From assembly GCA_000151295.1 (NCBI GenBank), contig GG745329.1, positions 403,795-467,794 on the forward strand: DNA of 64,000 bases, read 5' to 3'. Positions 44,492-55,621 of the stretch are shown here, in pieces. The position numbers and the translations under genes are program-made. Position 1 is the stretch's first letter; each line of letters opens with the position of its first letter. This DNA is from Allomyces macrogynus ATCC 38327. Taxonomy: Eukaryota > Blastocladiomycota > Blastocladiomycetes > Blastocladiales > Blastocladiaceae. Under the pieces are notes generated by a model. That model worked only from the letters and a program-made list of their open reading frames with translations. It did no database searches and was not told where the DNA came from.

Positions 44492-44860
44492 TTTTTGGTG
44501 CTTGCTTTGTTGGTTGTCGTCGAATCAACTCGTCATTGACGTGTTCGTGTTGGCGGTGGAGGACAGCGGCAGCCACCACGGTCACGTCTGTTGATTCGTG
44601 TCACCTGCGTTCCAATGACCGGTTGCTGGGCAGCCTGGCCTCTGTTTGATCAGCGCACTCGTTGATTCTCCAGTGCAAGCTTGCGGGAGTCTGGCCATCA
44701 GCAAGGGCCAACCACTACAAAAGCGACAGTTCGACAACTTGCCGCATCGTCGTTCTCGGCTCGCGCTCGCCCGTTCCACCATTGGCGACTCGTTCAGGCC
44801 TTTTACGCTGCGATCCAGCCCAACCGCCAATCCAACATCCCACCCATCAATTCATTCACG
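44492..44860. other. Divergent promoter region NOC4 / mL50-like
   Basis: This is a 369-bp spacer between divergent starts of two translation-related genes. No gene is seen. Confidence 0.5.
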
Positions 44861-45670
44861 ATGCTCCGGGCCCACTATATTGCAAAGCGGTCCTACGCGA
44901 CGGCTGGCGGCGCCTCGCAGGTCATCGGCGGGTGGACGGACCGGCTCAAGAAGCTCATGAACCGCGCGTCGGAAAAGCAGACCGAGGAGGCCGACAAGCC
45001 CGCTACCGAGGCCAAGGCCGCCGACGCCAAGGTCGCGTCTGACGAGGCTAAGATGCGCAAGGCCGCGACGTTTGCCGCTCGTGAGGCACGCCGCAAGGCG
45101 ATGTTGCAAAAGCAGGAGGAGAAGCGCACGCGGTGCGTTGCTTCCCGCTGAACGCACGCACGAGAGCGGCCCCAATTTGGGTGGACTATGGTGGCTGACG
45201 CATGTTGGTTGTCCGGATTGTAGTGAAGCGGCGGCCAAGGTCGCGGCCATGCCGGTGCCGGACGCGGTCAAGGCTGCACTCACCAAGGCCGGGCTCCCGA
45301 CCGAGGACTTGCGTACGGTTGCGCTCGATGATCTGGCGGTCAAGGGCAAGGTGCATACTTGCAGGATTCCACCCTTCACGACGATGGCACTCGCCGATCG
45401 CTTCAGCTGACGCCAAATGGGATCGACTCAACCTAGGTTGTTGCAAGTTTCATGGAGAGCAGTCAAGTCCTGCTGAGCCATACCGAAATCACGCAGATCC
45501 AGACGGCCGCCGACCTGTTGCGGACTGCCTCGTTGCCACGCGCCCCGATCATCAAGCACCCGGTCGCCAAGTGGTTCTTGGACCAGCAGGCGGCCAAGCA
45601 GCTGCCGCCAAACGTGATGTTTGTGCCGTTCAACAAGTCCAAGAAGCTCGAGCTGCGCAAGTTGTTCTAG
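44861..45670 (+). CDS. Probable mitochondrial protein, mL50-like candidate
   Basis: The start MLRAHYIAKRSYATAGGASQ is a typical mitochondrial presequence. A long, charged Ala/Lys helix follows (about 44980-45128). Three exons join in frame: the first ends EEKRTR, the second reads EAAAKVAAMPVPDAVKAALT to LDDLAVKGK, and the third reads VVASFMESSQVLLSHTEITQ then IQTAADLLRTASLPR. The protein ends NKSKKLELRKLF. The hydrophobic helix followed by EIxxIxTAxDL resembles the acyl-carrier-like fold of mitoribosomal mL50, but the match is weak and from memory. Other mitochondrial matrix proteins are possible. Confidence that this is a real gene is high; the name is tentative. Confidence 0.55.
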
Positions 45671-45839
45671 GCGGGCTGTGTTTTATTGATTTCGATTTAG
45701 TGATCCGTTTTGTCTTGTTTTCCGTTCTGCTAGCTCTGCCTTGGTCGGATAGGAATCGCCCTCGTGCTTATATAAATTGCGTAGTTACGGCAAAGCGCGA
45801 CGAGGAAAAAGACATGTACAGACACCGCTCATCGCCGAC

Positions 45840-47453
45840 TCAGATCCCGTCCGCAATCCGTCGTGCGGTTTCCCAGGCGCTGCGCACGCAGTCGTTCACG
45901 CCGACGCCGTCGTACCCACACCCAACGAGGTGCACCTTCGGGCCGACCGACTCACGGAGCGCGCGCAACCTCTGCATGTGCCCGACACTATACTGAGGAA
46001 TGCACGCGTTGTGCAAGTGTGCACGCACAAGCACGGGCTCCACGCCCGTGGGCATGCCGAGATGCCGGCGAATCGCGGCCAGTGCGCGGTCCGGCATGCT
46101 CGGATCCTGCGCCGACGCGAACGCATCACCCTGCATCATGACCGTGAACTTGACCACCTCGGCCTCGACCGCAGGGTATGCGCGCGGCGTCGCGGCTGAG
46201 TCGTAAATGATGCCGAGCAGCGCCGGGTCGGTGTTGGGTCCGCGCGAGCAGGCCGAACCCGTTGCTGCGTGCGGCCAGGTCCGGGACCATGTCGCGCGCA
46301 AACACGACGTTGACGAGCGCCACGTTCACTGCAGGCTCGTGCTTGCCGGCGCCTCTCAGACCCGGCAGATTGGACGGAAGGCGGCTGACGGCGTGTCCCG
46401 GGATTGCACAGACGAGGTGGTCAGCGATCACCGAATCGGCCGTGTCCTCGACGCCGACCTGGACACCAAACTCGCCGTACGGTTTGGCGTCGAGCCGCGT
46501 GACGGGCGCACTGGTGCGGACGTGCACGTCCATGCCCTCGAGGTGCTTGGCGAGCGCGACAACGGCACTTTCGAGCCCGTTCTGGAGCGTGTAGATGCTT
46601 GACTTGGTGGCGCGGTGCCACAGATCGCGAAACTCGGGACGCGCAGCGACGAGCTTGTCGAGTTCAGCGCGGTCCTCGGGCGACATGGCGCCCGCGCCAC
46701 GCATCATGCCGCGCATCACCGATCCATACTGCTGTTCGGCGCGCACGAGCGCCGGGAACGTGGCCTGCACGCTCAGCTGGCGCGGGTTACCCGCGTAGAT
46801 GCCGTGGACCATGGCCGAGACGAGCGTGTCGGCCAACTCGGGCGAAAAGCGGCGCGATACGAGGTCATAGATAGTGTCGTCCTTGTCGGTCAGTGGCCGT
46901 GGTGGGCGCATCATTTCGCGCAGGGCCAGCGGGACGATGCCGTGCAGTGCCGACGAGGACTGCCACGTCTTGATGATGGCCGACGCGAGGCTCGCCGGCA
47001 TTTTCTCGATGCGGTCGTTGTGCAAAACAAAGCGGTTCCGCGCGCTCGGCGAGTCCTTGGCAATCATGATCACGTCGCCTTGCAACCCAGCTCGTTGAAT
47101 CTGGCCAAGACAAGCACGAACATGGTGGTGAGTATATGAACTTGCCCACCCTCCTCGAATCGCTGCAAAAGAGACTGTACCAAGTCCAGCGTGAGCGCGC
47201 CCTGCAGCCCAACGGGTCGCAGCGTTCGTGGACCCTCTTCGAGTACGATGGGTCCGTCATCCTGACCCTTGCTGGCCCCAGACCCGGTCCTCGAAGGAAA
47301 AGCAACCTTGGTCGAGCGTATCCACCCGCCAACGCGCGGTGATGCTTCCAGCACCGTAATCTTGGCTTTTGGTAGCGCAGTTTTGATGTAGTAGGCCGAC
47401 GCGAGTCCCGAGATGCCGCCGCCAACGACGGCGATGCGTGGTGCTGCGGCCAT
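45840..47453 (-). CDS. HEM14: Protoporphyrinogen oxidase (heme synthesis), one apparent frameshift
   Basis: This enzyme oxidises protoporphyrinogen IX to protoporphyrin IX at the mitochondrial inner membrane. The start MAAAPRIAVVGGGISGLASA holds the FAD-binding GxGxxG motif. It is followed by EASPRVGGWIRST, EEGPRTLRPVG and, after an intron about 47080-47150, RNRFVLHNDRIEKMPASLAS. The middle has VSRRFSPELADTLVSAMVHG and IYAGNPRQLSVQATFP, both family signatures. The C-terminus VHLVGCGYDGVGVNDCVRSA gives the closing FAD-contact motif. Near 46250 the frame must change by one base between RSNGFGLL and RGPNTDPALLGIIYDS. The flanks stay well conserved, so a sequencing indel is as likely as a real mutation. 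Confidence 0.9.
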
Positions 47454-47891
47454 TTCTGTGCTTGATGAGGAGTTGCAGCACAGTTGATCCTCGCTGCTGG
47501 TCCAAGATCGACAGTTGACTTGAAGCGGGGCCTGATGCGAGTTGATGGTGGATGGCTGCTAAATACTTGCTGGCCGACGCGAAGTAGAAGCAACTCTGTG
47601 AATATCAATAAGAAAGACGGTATTTGTCGCTATTTCTGTACAACATGCAGATCCCTCCAGGTTTCGTGAAAAAAGGCGAAACGCGACACCATCACGTCCT
47701 CCGCCACGTTGACGCTCCCTTCTCCACACCAGATGTGGAGAGCTCGGCCTCCAACCGCGACCACCGCACCCACGACGACGACCACGACGACCCCCGCGGT
47801 TGCTGCACTCGCGTCGGACCCAATTCAGGACCCGCCCACCGCCCCGGCCCACCACCACCGCCGCTTCCCGTCGCTCCCCCGCAAGCCGAAA
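47454..47891. other. Divergent promoter region HEM14 / BAR gene
   Basis: This is a 438-bp spacer. An in-frame ATG at 47709 upstream of the BAR gene would add 61 Thr/Pro-rich residues; otherwise no gene is seen. Confidence 0.45.
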
Positions 47892-49094
47892 ATGGACCAG
47901 CTTCTTCTCAAGATCAACGGCCTGAGCACGCAGCTCAACCCGCTCACCAAGAACATTGAGCGCGGGTTCGGCCAGGTCAAGCAGGTATTGCTCGCGCACG
48001 AGCGCTGATGCCAAATCGCTCGGTCAACGCGTCAGATCTGATCGAATCCCTGCCGCCGGTCATGACCACCCCTAGTTCGCGCAAGAGCGGCTCGGCACCG
48101 CGTCGAACCTGACCGAGCTGCCTGACGAGTATCTGGCACTCGAGGCCAAGACCGATGCGATTCAGAAGCTGCTGGCGGCCATGCTCAAGGCCACAGGCCA
48201 CGAGTCACTCGTGCCGCAGGCCGTCACCGAGACCGTCACAGACCTGTCGCGGACATTGCGCGCGGGTGTCGCCACGGCCGTGCCTGTCGTTCCGGGTTTG
48301 TCGTCGATTTTGCCGGCCTCCGTCGCGCCCTCGGCTGAGCCGGAGGCGCCGCCAGCCCCGCAGGCTCCGTCGCACACGCTCGCGCGCGCGGCTGCCGCCT
48401 CGTCGGACGCGCTTGGTCAGGAGCCCCTCGGTGCGGCGGTGCGCAAGTTTGCGGCGGCCCAGGATGTGATTGGCAACGCCGAATTGGCGCTGGTACATAC
48501 GGGGTGGAGGCAGGGACGCGAACTGGGGGAGGGGAGCTAACGCATGCTCTACTACAGGAACACGAGAAGCAGGCCAAGTTTGTCAAGCCCGTGTCGGCCC
48601 TGCTCAACGACCGTCTTGCTGCTGTTGCGGTTCGTTGGCACTCACTCGTCGTTGCTCTCGAACCCTCTCACCGACTCGAATCTCTGTCTCATTTGTAGCG
48701 TTCCCGCCGCAACGTCAGCACGCTCCGCCTGCAGCTTGACGCCATCAAGTCGCGGTTCAACTCGGCGACGCCGCACCGCGCCGAGGGCATGCAAGTCGAG
48801 CTCGAAAAGGCCGAGGACGCGTTGTGTGATGCCGTCGAGGAGGGCACCAAGCTCATGAAGGGCGTCGTCGAGTCGCCCGAGGTGATGCGGTACATCTCGG
48901 ACTTGGTCGCGGCGCAGCTCGCGTTCCACAAGCAGTGCGCCCATGTCTTGAGCGAGCTCGGTACGGAATGTTTGAAGAGGCAGGTTGGTCTTGGTGTTGA
49001 CAACTGACGCGATTCACCCATGTCCGTAGCGCCAGAGATCGACGAAATGCAGGTGACGCAGGAGGCGCTCTACAACACGGCCAAGCTGTCGTAG
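47892..49094 (+). CDS. GVP36: GVP36-like BAR-domain protein
   Basis: BAR proteins bind and bend membranes; yeast Gvp36 acts at the Golgi and in endocytosis. The chosen start gives MDQLLLKINGLSTQLNPLTK then NIERGFGQVKQ, an amphipathic first helix. After an intron at about 47985-48073 it continues with AQERLGTASNLTELPDEYLA and LEAKTDAIQKLL, the Gvp36-like motif. An Ala/Pro-rich linker follows. Then come coiled helices KQAKFVKPVSALLNDRL, RSRRNVSTLRLQLDAIKSRF and LVAAQLAFHKQCAHVLSELG, and a short end exon EIDEMQVTQEALYNTAKLS. There are at least five introns. The in-frame ATG at 47709 would give a longer N-terminus. Confidence 0.65.
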
Positions 49095-49431
49095 GTGCTC
49101 CATGGTCGCGCGATGGAGGTGGTCGGATTCATTTGGGTTTGGTTCTGTTGCAGGCCTGCGATATTTTCGTCCATGCGGAACAGCCAAGGAGCACCTCGTC
49201 GAGCGGCACGTTGCGTCGCGCCGTCGTGAGGGCGCAGATGTGCAATATACGTTTCATTCTTTTTTGTCGACGGGAAGTGGCCGGCAGTGGTCAGTGCACC
49301 TTGCTGAAGTGGGATGCCGCAAAGTGGGAACGAACTCGAGGCAGGACCATCAACGCCGCAAAGACTTAACCCAGCACCCCGCAAAGACTTAACCCAGCAC
49401 CCCGCAACACACGCGACCAGTCCAACCCATC
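49095..49431. other. Intergenic region with 23-bp perfect tandem repeat
   Basis: It separates two tandem plus-strand genes. A perfect 23-bp repeat lies at 49358-49403, 29 bp before the next start. No gene is seen. Confidence 0.5.
49358..49403 (+). repeat. Perfect 23-bp tandem repeat upstream of ICE2-like gene
   Basis: Two identical adjacent units (49358-49380 and 49381-49403) begin GCAAAGACTTAACCCAGCAC. Their position suggests they lie in the core promoter or leader. Confidence 0.9.
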
Positions 49432-50861
49432 ATGATTTTCGCATTCGTCAACGTCATCGCCTTTATCCTGTGGCGACTTGTACCGCTCGGCCTACATGTT
49501 GCACTGCTCCCGCTCGCGTTTGCTGTATCGCGCGCTGCTGGTCTCCATGTCGCACTCACTTGGACCGTGATCTACACGGCCGAAGCCCTGCTTGGCCACC
49601 TGCTGCCAGCGGTTCTCGCGACGCCGGTAACGATGCATCAGCTTGAAACAACGACAACCGTTAAAGGGACCAACCCATTGATGCAAAAATTGATGCGGAT
49701 ATTGCATAGGTTTCGGCCGTGGTCTCGCTCGCCAACCCGCTCATTGCGACCCTGCCGGTTTTACACTGGCTTGGCGTACCCGACGTGTTACCTGCACCCT
49801 TGGCACACCCATGGGTCTTGGCCGCGTTTGAGGGCTCGATGTACGGCGCCCGCTATCTTCTGGCTGTGCTCGAGGCGGTCGCGACCGTCGTCGTCATCAA
49901 GCAAGCGGGCGCCACGCTGAAGGGCGCGATAGACTTGCCTGACGCGGCCAAGGTATGATTCTTTGACGTGGTTATCTCGATTGAAAGTACTTTTCTGACG
50001 CTCATTTTCCATGGTCAACTAGTTTGTGGTCACGGTCACCATCTTCGTCGGATACTTGGTGTCGCTGTCCGTGTTCTGGAACCATGCGCACGGGTGGGAC
50101 GCGATCGCGGTCGTGCTCGTCATCCTGGTGCTCCACACCATGCTCGTCCTGATCCCGCTCGTTGCGGAACCCGGTGTCGACGACATCCCAGTCGCGGAGG
50201 GATTCTTTTTGGTCCGTCGTCTCGTTTCCCAATGATCGAGCCGCCATGCGTACTTGGCCTAACGTTCTCCTCGCTCGCGCAGATATTTTACGTGGCGCTC
50301 CGAATCGCCGTGAGCACACGCCCGGTCACGTCGCCGGGCACGGAATTCTGGACCATCGAGGCCGCCCAGCGCACATCGCTGCTGAGCAAGTACGTTAATT
50401 TCGCGTCGTTCCATGTTCTCCACCGATTCCTCTCTCACCAATCCCGCCGCTCCCTGAACAGATGGGCGTACATTCTCGACCTCCCCGACCTCCCAGGCGT
50501 CCTCTCCACCCTCTCCACCCTGGCCGCGGCCCTCCCGACGCTGATCCCCATTTCTACCCTGGTTGCGCTCGCGTACCGGTCGGTGATTCTCGGCACCGCC
50601 ACGGCCGTCGTCGACCGCGCGCGCGACACGTGTGCCGCCACCGATACGTTACCCGACGAGGCGCGCGCCGCGTCCGTATTCGCGATCGGGTCGTGGCTGC
50701 TCGCGCTCAGCAAACCGCTGCTGATCGTGTGGTACGCGCACGCACTGGTCGGGGTCGTGGACGGAGTTCAGGGGACGGCGGGGCACGTGCAGTGGACGGA
50801 ACCGCTGGTGAGTGTCGCGATGTATGGGGTGTTGCTCGTGTCGCGTGGGCTGGCGGCGTGA
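49432..50861 (+). CDS. ICE2-like multi-pass ER membrane protein
   Basis: This is a membrane protein with about eight hydrophobic segments. The start MIFAFVNVIAFILWRLVPLG is followed by further segments near 49490-49620. After introns come HPWVLAAFEGSMYGARYLLA with VLEAVATVVVIKQAG, and FVVTVTIFVGYLVSLSVFWN. DAIAVVLVILVLHTMLVLIP and a C-terminal part with IGSWLLALSKPLLIVWYAHA complete it. The ARYLLxxLExxxTxVVI pattern recalls fungal ICE2, an ER protein that regulates lipid-droplet and phospholipid balance and cortical ER inheritance. The match is from memory and moderate. Introns lie near 49710, 49952-50023, 50215-50275 and 50392-50460. Confidence 0.5.
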
Positions 50862-51499
50862 GGTGGTGGTGAGTCGTGATAGAGCAAAATGGATTTGGCT
50901 TATCGCGAAAGCGTCGATGCAAAGGAGGAGAGGAGAAGGCTTGAGCCGACATTTCCATTCCAGCGGTAACAAGAGGTCATGCTCCATAACGGGCACTTGG
51001 ACGCGAGAGGGGGGAACGATTAGCTCGATATGATGCCGCGATACTGTGCTCCTTGACGCCGTGGCCCAACGATCGAGCAACATGATATCGCTCATGGTCG
51101 GCAATAAAAGACCTTGCAGCCCAGGTCAAAACAGATTGCCCGGACTACAATGCCCAGTTCAGAAGATCATTGGCTCTTGCGTCTTCATATTCTTGGAGCA
51201 TCATGCCAAAACGGTTTCTTCACTTTTCCACCGGTTGGGAATCATGGCCGGCCGCTGTCTCTGCTTCTGCCCAGAGCTGGACCAAGATGCCGTTGGTGTG
51301 CCTTGGCCGATCAGAAAAACGAACATCAATGCGAAAATGAGAACGAAGCTGCAATTCTTGGCCACAGCGGTACATTTTCGTGCCTTGCGATACATTGACG
51401 GCCAAAGTAGTGTCACTTGTATTGCTGAGAAAACCAAAATCACCACAGTGCTGTGTGGATCAAGACAAGACGCGCCGTCGATGGCGCTTTCACTCCCGC
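50862..51499. other. Convergent 3' intergenic region
   Basis: It separates the ICE2-like and VCX1 stops and is lower in GC than its surroundings. No supported gene or RNA is seen. Confidence 0.5.
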
Positions 51500-53246
51500 T
51501 CAAACCTGGAAGAACACGGTCAGCGCGATCATGCCGTATGCCGCGAGCATCAACATGCCCTCCAACCAGTTCGACCGGCCGTCTAAAGAGAAAAGTAGCC
51601 ATGATGGCGGCAGGTATCAGCGTGGCCGGCGGTAAAGAGAAAAGGAATAACGCGGAGACGTACCCTGGATCAGGAACACGGTGATGAGCACGGAAATGAA
51701 GAGCACAGTCGTGTCGAACGTCTGGAAGTAGAGGGACATGGGCTGGCCAATCGCCCACCCGATAATGCTGGAAAAAAGGTGGTGAGGGTCCGTCACGAGT
51801 TTCTCGATGGTGGAGAGTGGAAATGCGTACACGAGAATCGGGATCACAAGACTATGAAGGGCCAGAGGGCGGTGGTTAGCAATTCGCACTTAGCCAAACG
51901 CTTTGAAGCAAGAAGAGGCAACGTACAGTGCGATTTGCATCGACGATCCGATCGCGACGCCTGGGGAAAAAAAGAACTTTTGCTCGTGAGAAATCTAATC
52001 TGGCGACGGAGAAGAGAATAACTGCGGCAACAGTACCGAGGGCCAGGTCGAGCTTGTTCTTCATGGCCACCGTGACGGCCGTGACGTGTTCGGCCGCGTT
52101 GCCGACAATCCTGTCGAGCCCAAGTCAGAAAAGTACGCTTGAGGTCACAAGACCATGCTCACAGCAAGCAAACATACGGCAGCAGAATCAAGCCCACAAA
52201 CGACTTGTTCATGTTCCACTCCTCGGTCATGCCCTCGATACTCGACACGAGGAACTCCGAGTTGATCTGCACCACGAGAATCAATGAGCCTTGGATCCAC
52301 GCACGAACAAAATCAAAACAGAGCGTACCGCAACCGTCACGGTCGACAGGAGCAAGAGGGACCCGGCAAACAGCAGCGACACCTGCTGCTCCTCGGTCTC
52401 CTGCTCGGTCTCGGGCGCGTAGAGCGACGCGTGCGTCGACAGCTGAAACCACAAGTAGAACCCATAGATGACGAGCATGATCACGGCAATGCCGTGCGAG
52501 ATGCTCAACAGGTTATCTTGCACGAGCGGTGAGTCGGGCTGCGACATGACAAAGGCGCACGGCACGAGCAGCGACATGACGGCAATCGTCAGCAGCGACC
52601 CGGACGTGTTGGCGGCCGTCGCATTGAAGAACTGGTCGCGGTGGTAGTAGCCGCCGCACAGGAAGCAAAAGCCTGTGACGAGCAGCAGGTTCGACAGAAT
52701 CGACCCAACCAGCGACGCCTGCACGACTTGCACTTGGCCCTGCTGCAGCGCGACAATCGAGACAATCACCTCGACGGCATTACCAAACGTGGCGTTGAGC
52801 AGCCCACCCATCGTCTCCGACGTGTGCAGCGCGAGCTCCTCAGTCGCGAACCCGAGGAGCTTGGCGAGCGGCACAATGGCCAAAAAGTTGAGCCAAAACG
52901 TCCAGATCGGGCCCCACTCGAGAAAGTCGGCGAGCATGCCGAGCGGCACAAACACGAGCAACACATTGAGATAGCTCAGCTTGATGGTGGCGCGCACCGA
53001 CTCGGTGAGCGTCGGAGACTTGGCATGGCCGCGATCAGCCACCAATTCGACACCGTCGTCGAGGGCAGCATTCGGGTCGAGCAAACGCTGCGCTGCCGGG
53101 TCAGCGGGAGGCACGCTCGTCGGGAGCAGCGCGCCAAACGTCGAGTACGTTGCATTGGGCACTGCCGCAGCAGCTGCCGCAGCGCTGTTGGCGAGAAGGC
53201 GCGCACGGTCGCCGGACGTGGTCGAGCCGGCAGTGTGGGACGACAT
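51500..53246 (-). CDS. VCX1: Vacuolar Ca2+/H+ antiporter (VCX1/CAX family)
   Basis: It moves cytosolic Ca2+ into the vacuole in exchange for protons. Exon 1 (52329-53246) has a Ser/Ala-rich N-terminus, then membrane helices and the first cation-binding repeat GLLNATFGNAVEVIVSIVAL. ASLVGSILSNLLLVTGFCFL and the acidic loop ETEQETEEQQ follow. After an intron at 52267-52328 the second half begins INSEFLVSSIEGMTEEWNMN, with the second repeat IVGNAAEHVTAVTVAMKNKL, and FSIIGWAIGQPMSLYFQTFD. The end is DGRSNWLEGMLMLAAYGMIA, typical of CAX C-termini, with a stop at 51500-51502. There are at least five introns. It is head-to-head with the DUF3605 gene, 260 bp apart. Confidence 0.9.
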
Positions 53247-53505
53247 GCTGATGCTGGTCCAAGAGGCTCGGTTCGTGCAGGTACAGGGGGGCCGAAGAGC
53301 GCAAGCTGCGAGGCGCTGCGCCGTATTTCAATCAGGGGCGACGATCGCTGGCGGTTGCCGGTTGGTGGTGCGCTGGAGAGAGAACAATGAGTTTGGAGAA
53401 GAAGTGGTGCGCGAGCAGGCTGCCCATGTTTTTGTTGCTTCCAGTTCCATCCAGTCCCTCTTCCCAGCACGCGCGTCTCCTCTCCAGCAGCCGGTGATCA
53501 CGGCG

Positions 53506-54354
53506 ATGCTGCCTGCGCGCCGCCTCTTCAGCAACACCCCGGCCGTCTTCTCCAACGTGCTCCATCCCACCGCGCTCCCTGCCCTCCTCGCGTCTCCCCG
53601 CCACTTCTTGCACGCGTCGTGCCCGCCCACCATGCGCACGCCCGTCATCGACCCGCTCACCGGCCGTGCCGTAGTCTACCACGACCCTGCCACAGCCCTG
53701 TCCTGGCCGCAATGCCAGCAACTCGTCGCCAACGGCCACGTCGACGCGCTGCTGCGCCTGCCCGCCGAGATTGACCGGTACCAGGCGTGGACCGCTACGA
53801 TCAAGGCGCAGTATGCATCGGCCGAAGACTTCATCCTGTCGACCGTCTTTTCCGCGCCCCCGGCCCACCCAGGCGCAAAACCCATCATTGCCGACCGAGC
53901 CGCGGCAATTCGCGACCCGCATACGCCGCGCGTCGTGCTCCGGCTCAACGACTTCCCGTACAATTTGCGCCCGGGGATCGAGCACTGGGTCCTGTGGCGA
54001 CTCGACGCGGAGCTGCCAAATGCCGAGATTGTGGCCATTGTCGACGCGTGGATTCATCACGGGCACGCACTCGGCGGCACGTCGCCGTACATTGTGCCGC
54101 TCCCCGCAACTGGTGACGCGGCCGCGATTGGCGACGCGGCTCTCGGCGGCGCGCATACGTCCAACGGCGTCGAGTGGTGTTTTTGGGTCAATCCGCCAGC
54201 GCGCAAGACGATTGCCGGTGTCTGGCATGCGCATATTCTCGTGCATTGGGGCGCACCGGGCGATGCGCACCGTGCCGAGCCCGGGTGCGAGGCGCCGGCC
54301 ACCGTGATTCCCGCGCCGTCGTCGGATGCGAAGCAGCAGACTGTCGCCGCGTAA
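53506..54354 (+). CDS. DUF3605 (GlcNAc-induced protein 1-like) protein
   Basis: This is a 282-residue frame without introns. The N-terminus MLPARRLFSNTPAVFSNVLH looks like a mitochondrial targeting sequence; a second ATG (MRTPVIDPLTGRA, near 53632) would give a form without it. The conserved DUF3605 core is VVLRLNDFPYNLRPGIEHWV with LWRLDAELPN, and then EWCFWVNPPARKTIAGVWHA with HIL. Fungal members include the N-acetylglucosamine-induced protein Gig1 of Candida; the biochemical activity is unknown. An acidic insertion with GDAAAIGDAALGG separates the two blocks. Confidence 0.75.
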   Translation: MLPARRLFSNTPAVFSNVLHPTALPALLASPRHFLHASCPPTMRTPVIDPLTGRAVVYHDPATALSWPQCQQLVANGHVDALLRLPAEIDRYQAWTATIKAQYASAEDFILSTVFSAPPAHPGAKPIIADRAAAIRDPHTPRVVLRLNDFPYNLRPGIEHWVLWRLDAELPNAEIVAIVDAWIHHGHALGGTSPYIVPLPATGDAAAIGDAALGGAHTSNGVEWCFWVNPPARKTIAGVWHAHILVHWGAPGDAHRAEPGCEAPATVIPAPSSDAKQQTVAA

Positions 54355-54425
54355 CGTCCTCCTCCCTCACGCTCTCTCTTCTCTCTCTTTGCTCTCGCAT
54401 CGACGTATTGGCATATGTTAAAAGA

Positions 54426-55497
54426 TCAGTTGAACTTCATGTCGAGCAGTGCGTCCAGGACCAGCGCGTGCAAAAGCGTCACTTGCGGCGGCAAGTATCC
54501 GCCCACGTCGAGCGCCATGGGGTCGGTTCCGGCCGCTTCGTCATGGGCGCTGCCCTCGACGGCTAGGGCTAACACTTGGTCAAGTACCAGCGCCGCGAGA
54601 AGTACAGGCGGCCCTTCGGCATGAAGCGTCGCGAGCGGGTCGAGCGGCACCACCGTCTCGGCAGCTGCAACGCGAGCAGCGAGTTGTTGTGCTGCATTGA
54701 CCTCGGCGCGGGCCAGATCAGCTACCTTTGGTGAGAGAAATCAATGCCTGTCAGCTTGGTGAGGTGACTTCGCACACAAGCAGCAAGAGCGCGAACCTCT
54801 TCGGCCAGCAGCTGGTCGACGACCTGCATGACGGCACCAAGTTGCAGCCGTTCGGCGACTTTTTCGCGCAGCGTGATCTTGACCAGCCATCGCACGTCGT
54901 CAGCGACGGTTTCGTCGAGCAGAAGCGTCGCGACGTGCGCCAGTTTTCGGTGGTAAGGGTCGTCGGCATCTCTATTTCCAAACATAGGTCGTGAGCACAG
55001 CACGCGGAGCCCGGTTAATTTGCTCCGGCAAATGGATACCTCGCGTGAGCCTCCGCTAGTTCCTTGGTCACGTCGTCGCGCACCAGGTCGGCGACCGTTT
55101 CCTTCAGCACCAAATCGGCGACGGCAGCTACTGGCGTTGCTGCATCATTGCCACGTCCTCGACCGGGTTTATCGCCAAATTCGCTGCTGCTTTGCACATC
55201 GCTCACGTCGCGCCATTGAGACGCGTCGTCGACGATCAGCCGTGCGCCCTTGATCCGGCGCGTATTGCGGCCGGCAATGGGCGGGACGCGTGGTCGGCCG
55301 ACAGGAGGTGCCACGAGTTGCGGGATGCTCGTAGTGGGTCCTGCGACGGGTGGTGGCCAATACAGCACGGGCAAGAACGCGGGCGGCGGCGGTGGTGGTT
55401 GCGGCGGCGCCGCGACAGGATCGGGATGGCCGTGTGGCCTGAGCGGCGGTTTCCGCGACGCACGCGTGCGCGATCGTGTTGCGTTGGGCATGAGCAC
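54426..55497 (-). CDS. Unknown helical protein with internal repeats
   Basis: No family is recognised. Three exons join in frame: about 55050-55497, about 54780-54960 and 54426-54722. The first starts MLMPNATRSRTRASRKPPLR and is proline-rich. The rest is helical and acidic, with two similar segments, LKETVADLVRDDVTKELAEA and LLDETVADDVRWLVKITLRE, that look like a repeated helix pair. A third, VADLARAEVNAAQQLAARVA, follows. The C-terminus is LPPQVTLLHALVLDALLDMK. The repeats recall helical segments of SAC3-type mRNA export scaffolds, but this is weak. The true start may lie upstream. Confidence 0.45.
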
Positions 55498-55621
55498 GCC
55501 GGAATCGGTTGCGGCAAGTTGGTGTTGATGGATGGCCGTTCAACCGTGAGACGCGTACGGGAGACGGTTCAAGCGCTCCAGCCATTTTGTGTATTTCACG
55601 CGCTCCCAACCTAAACATAAA

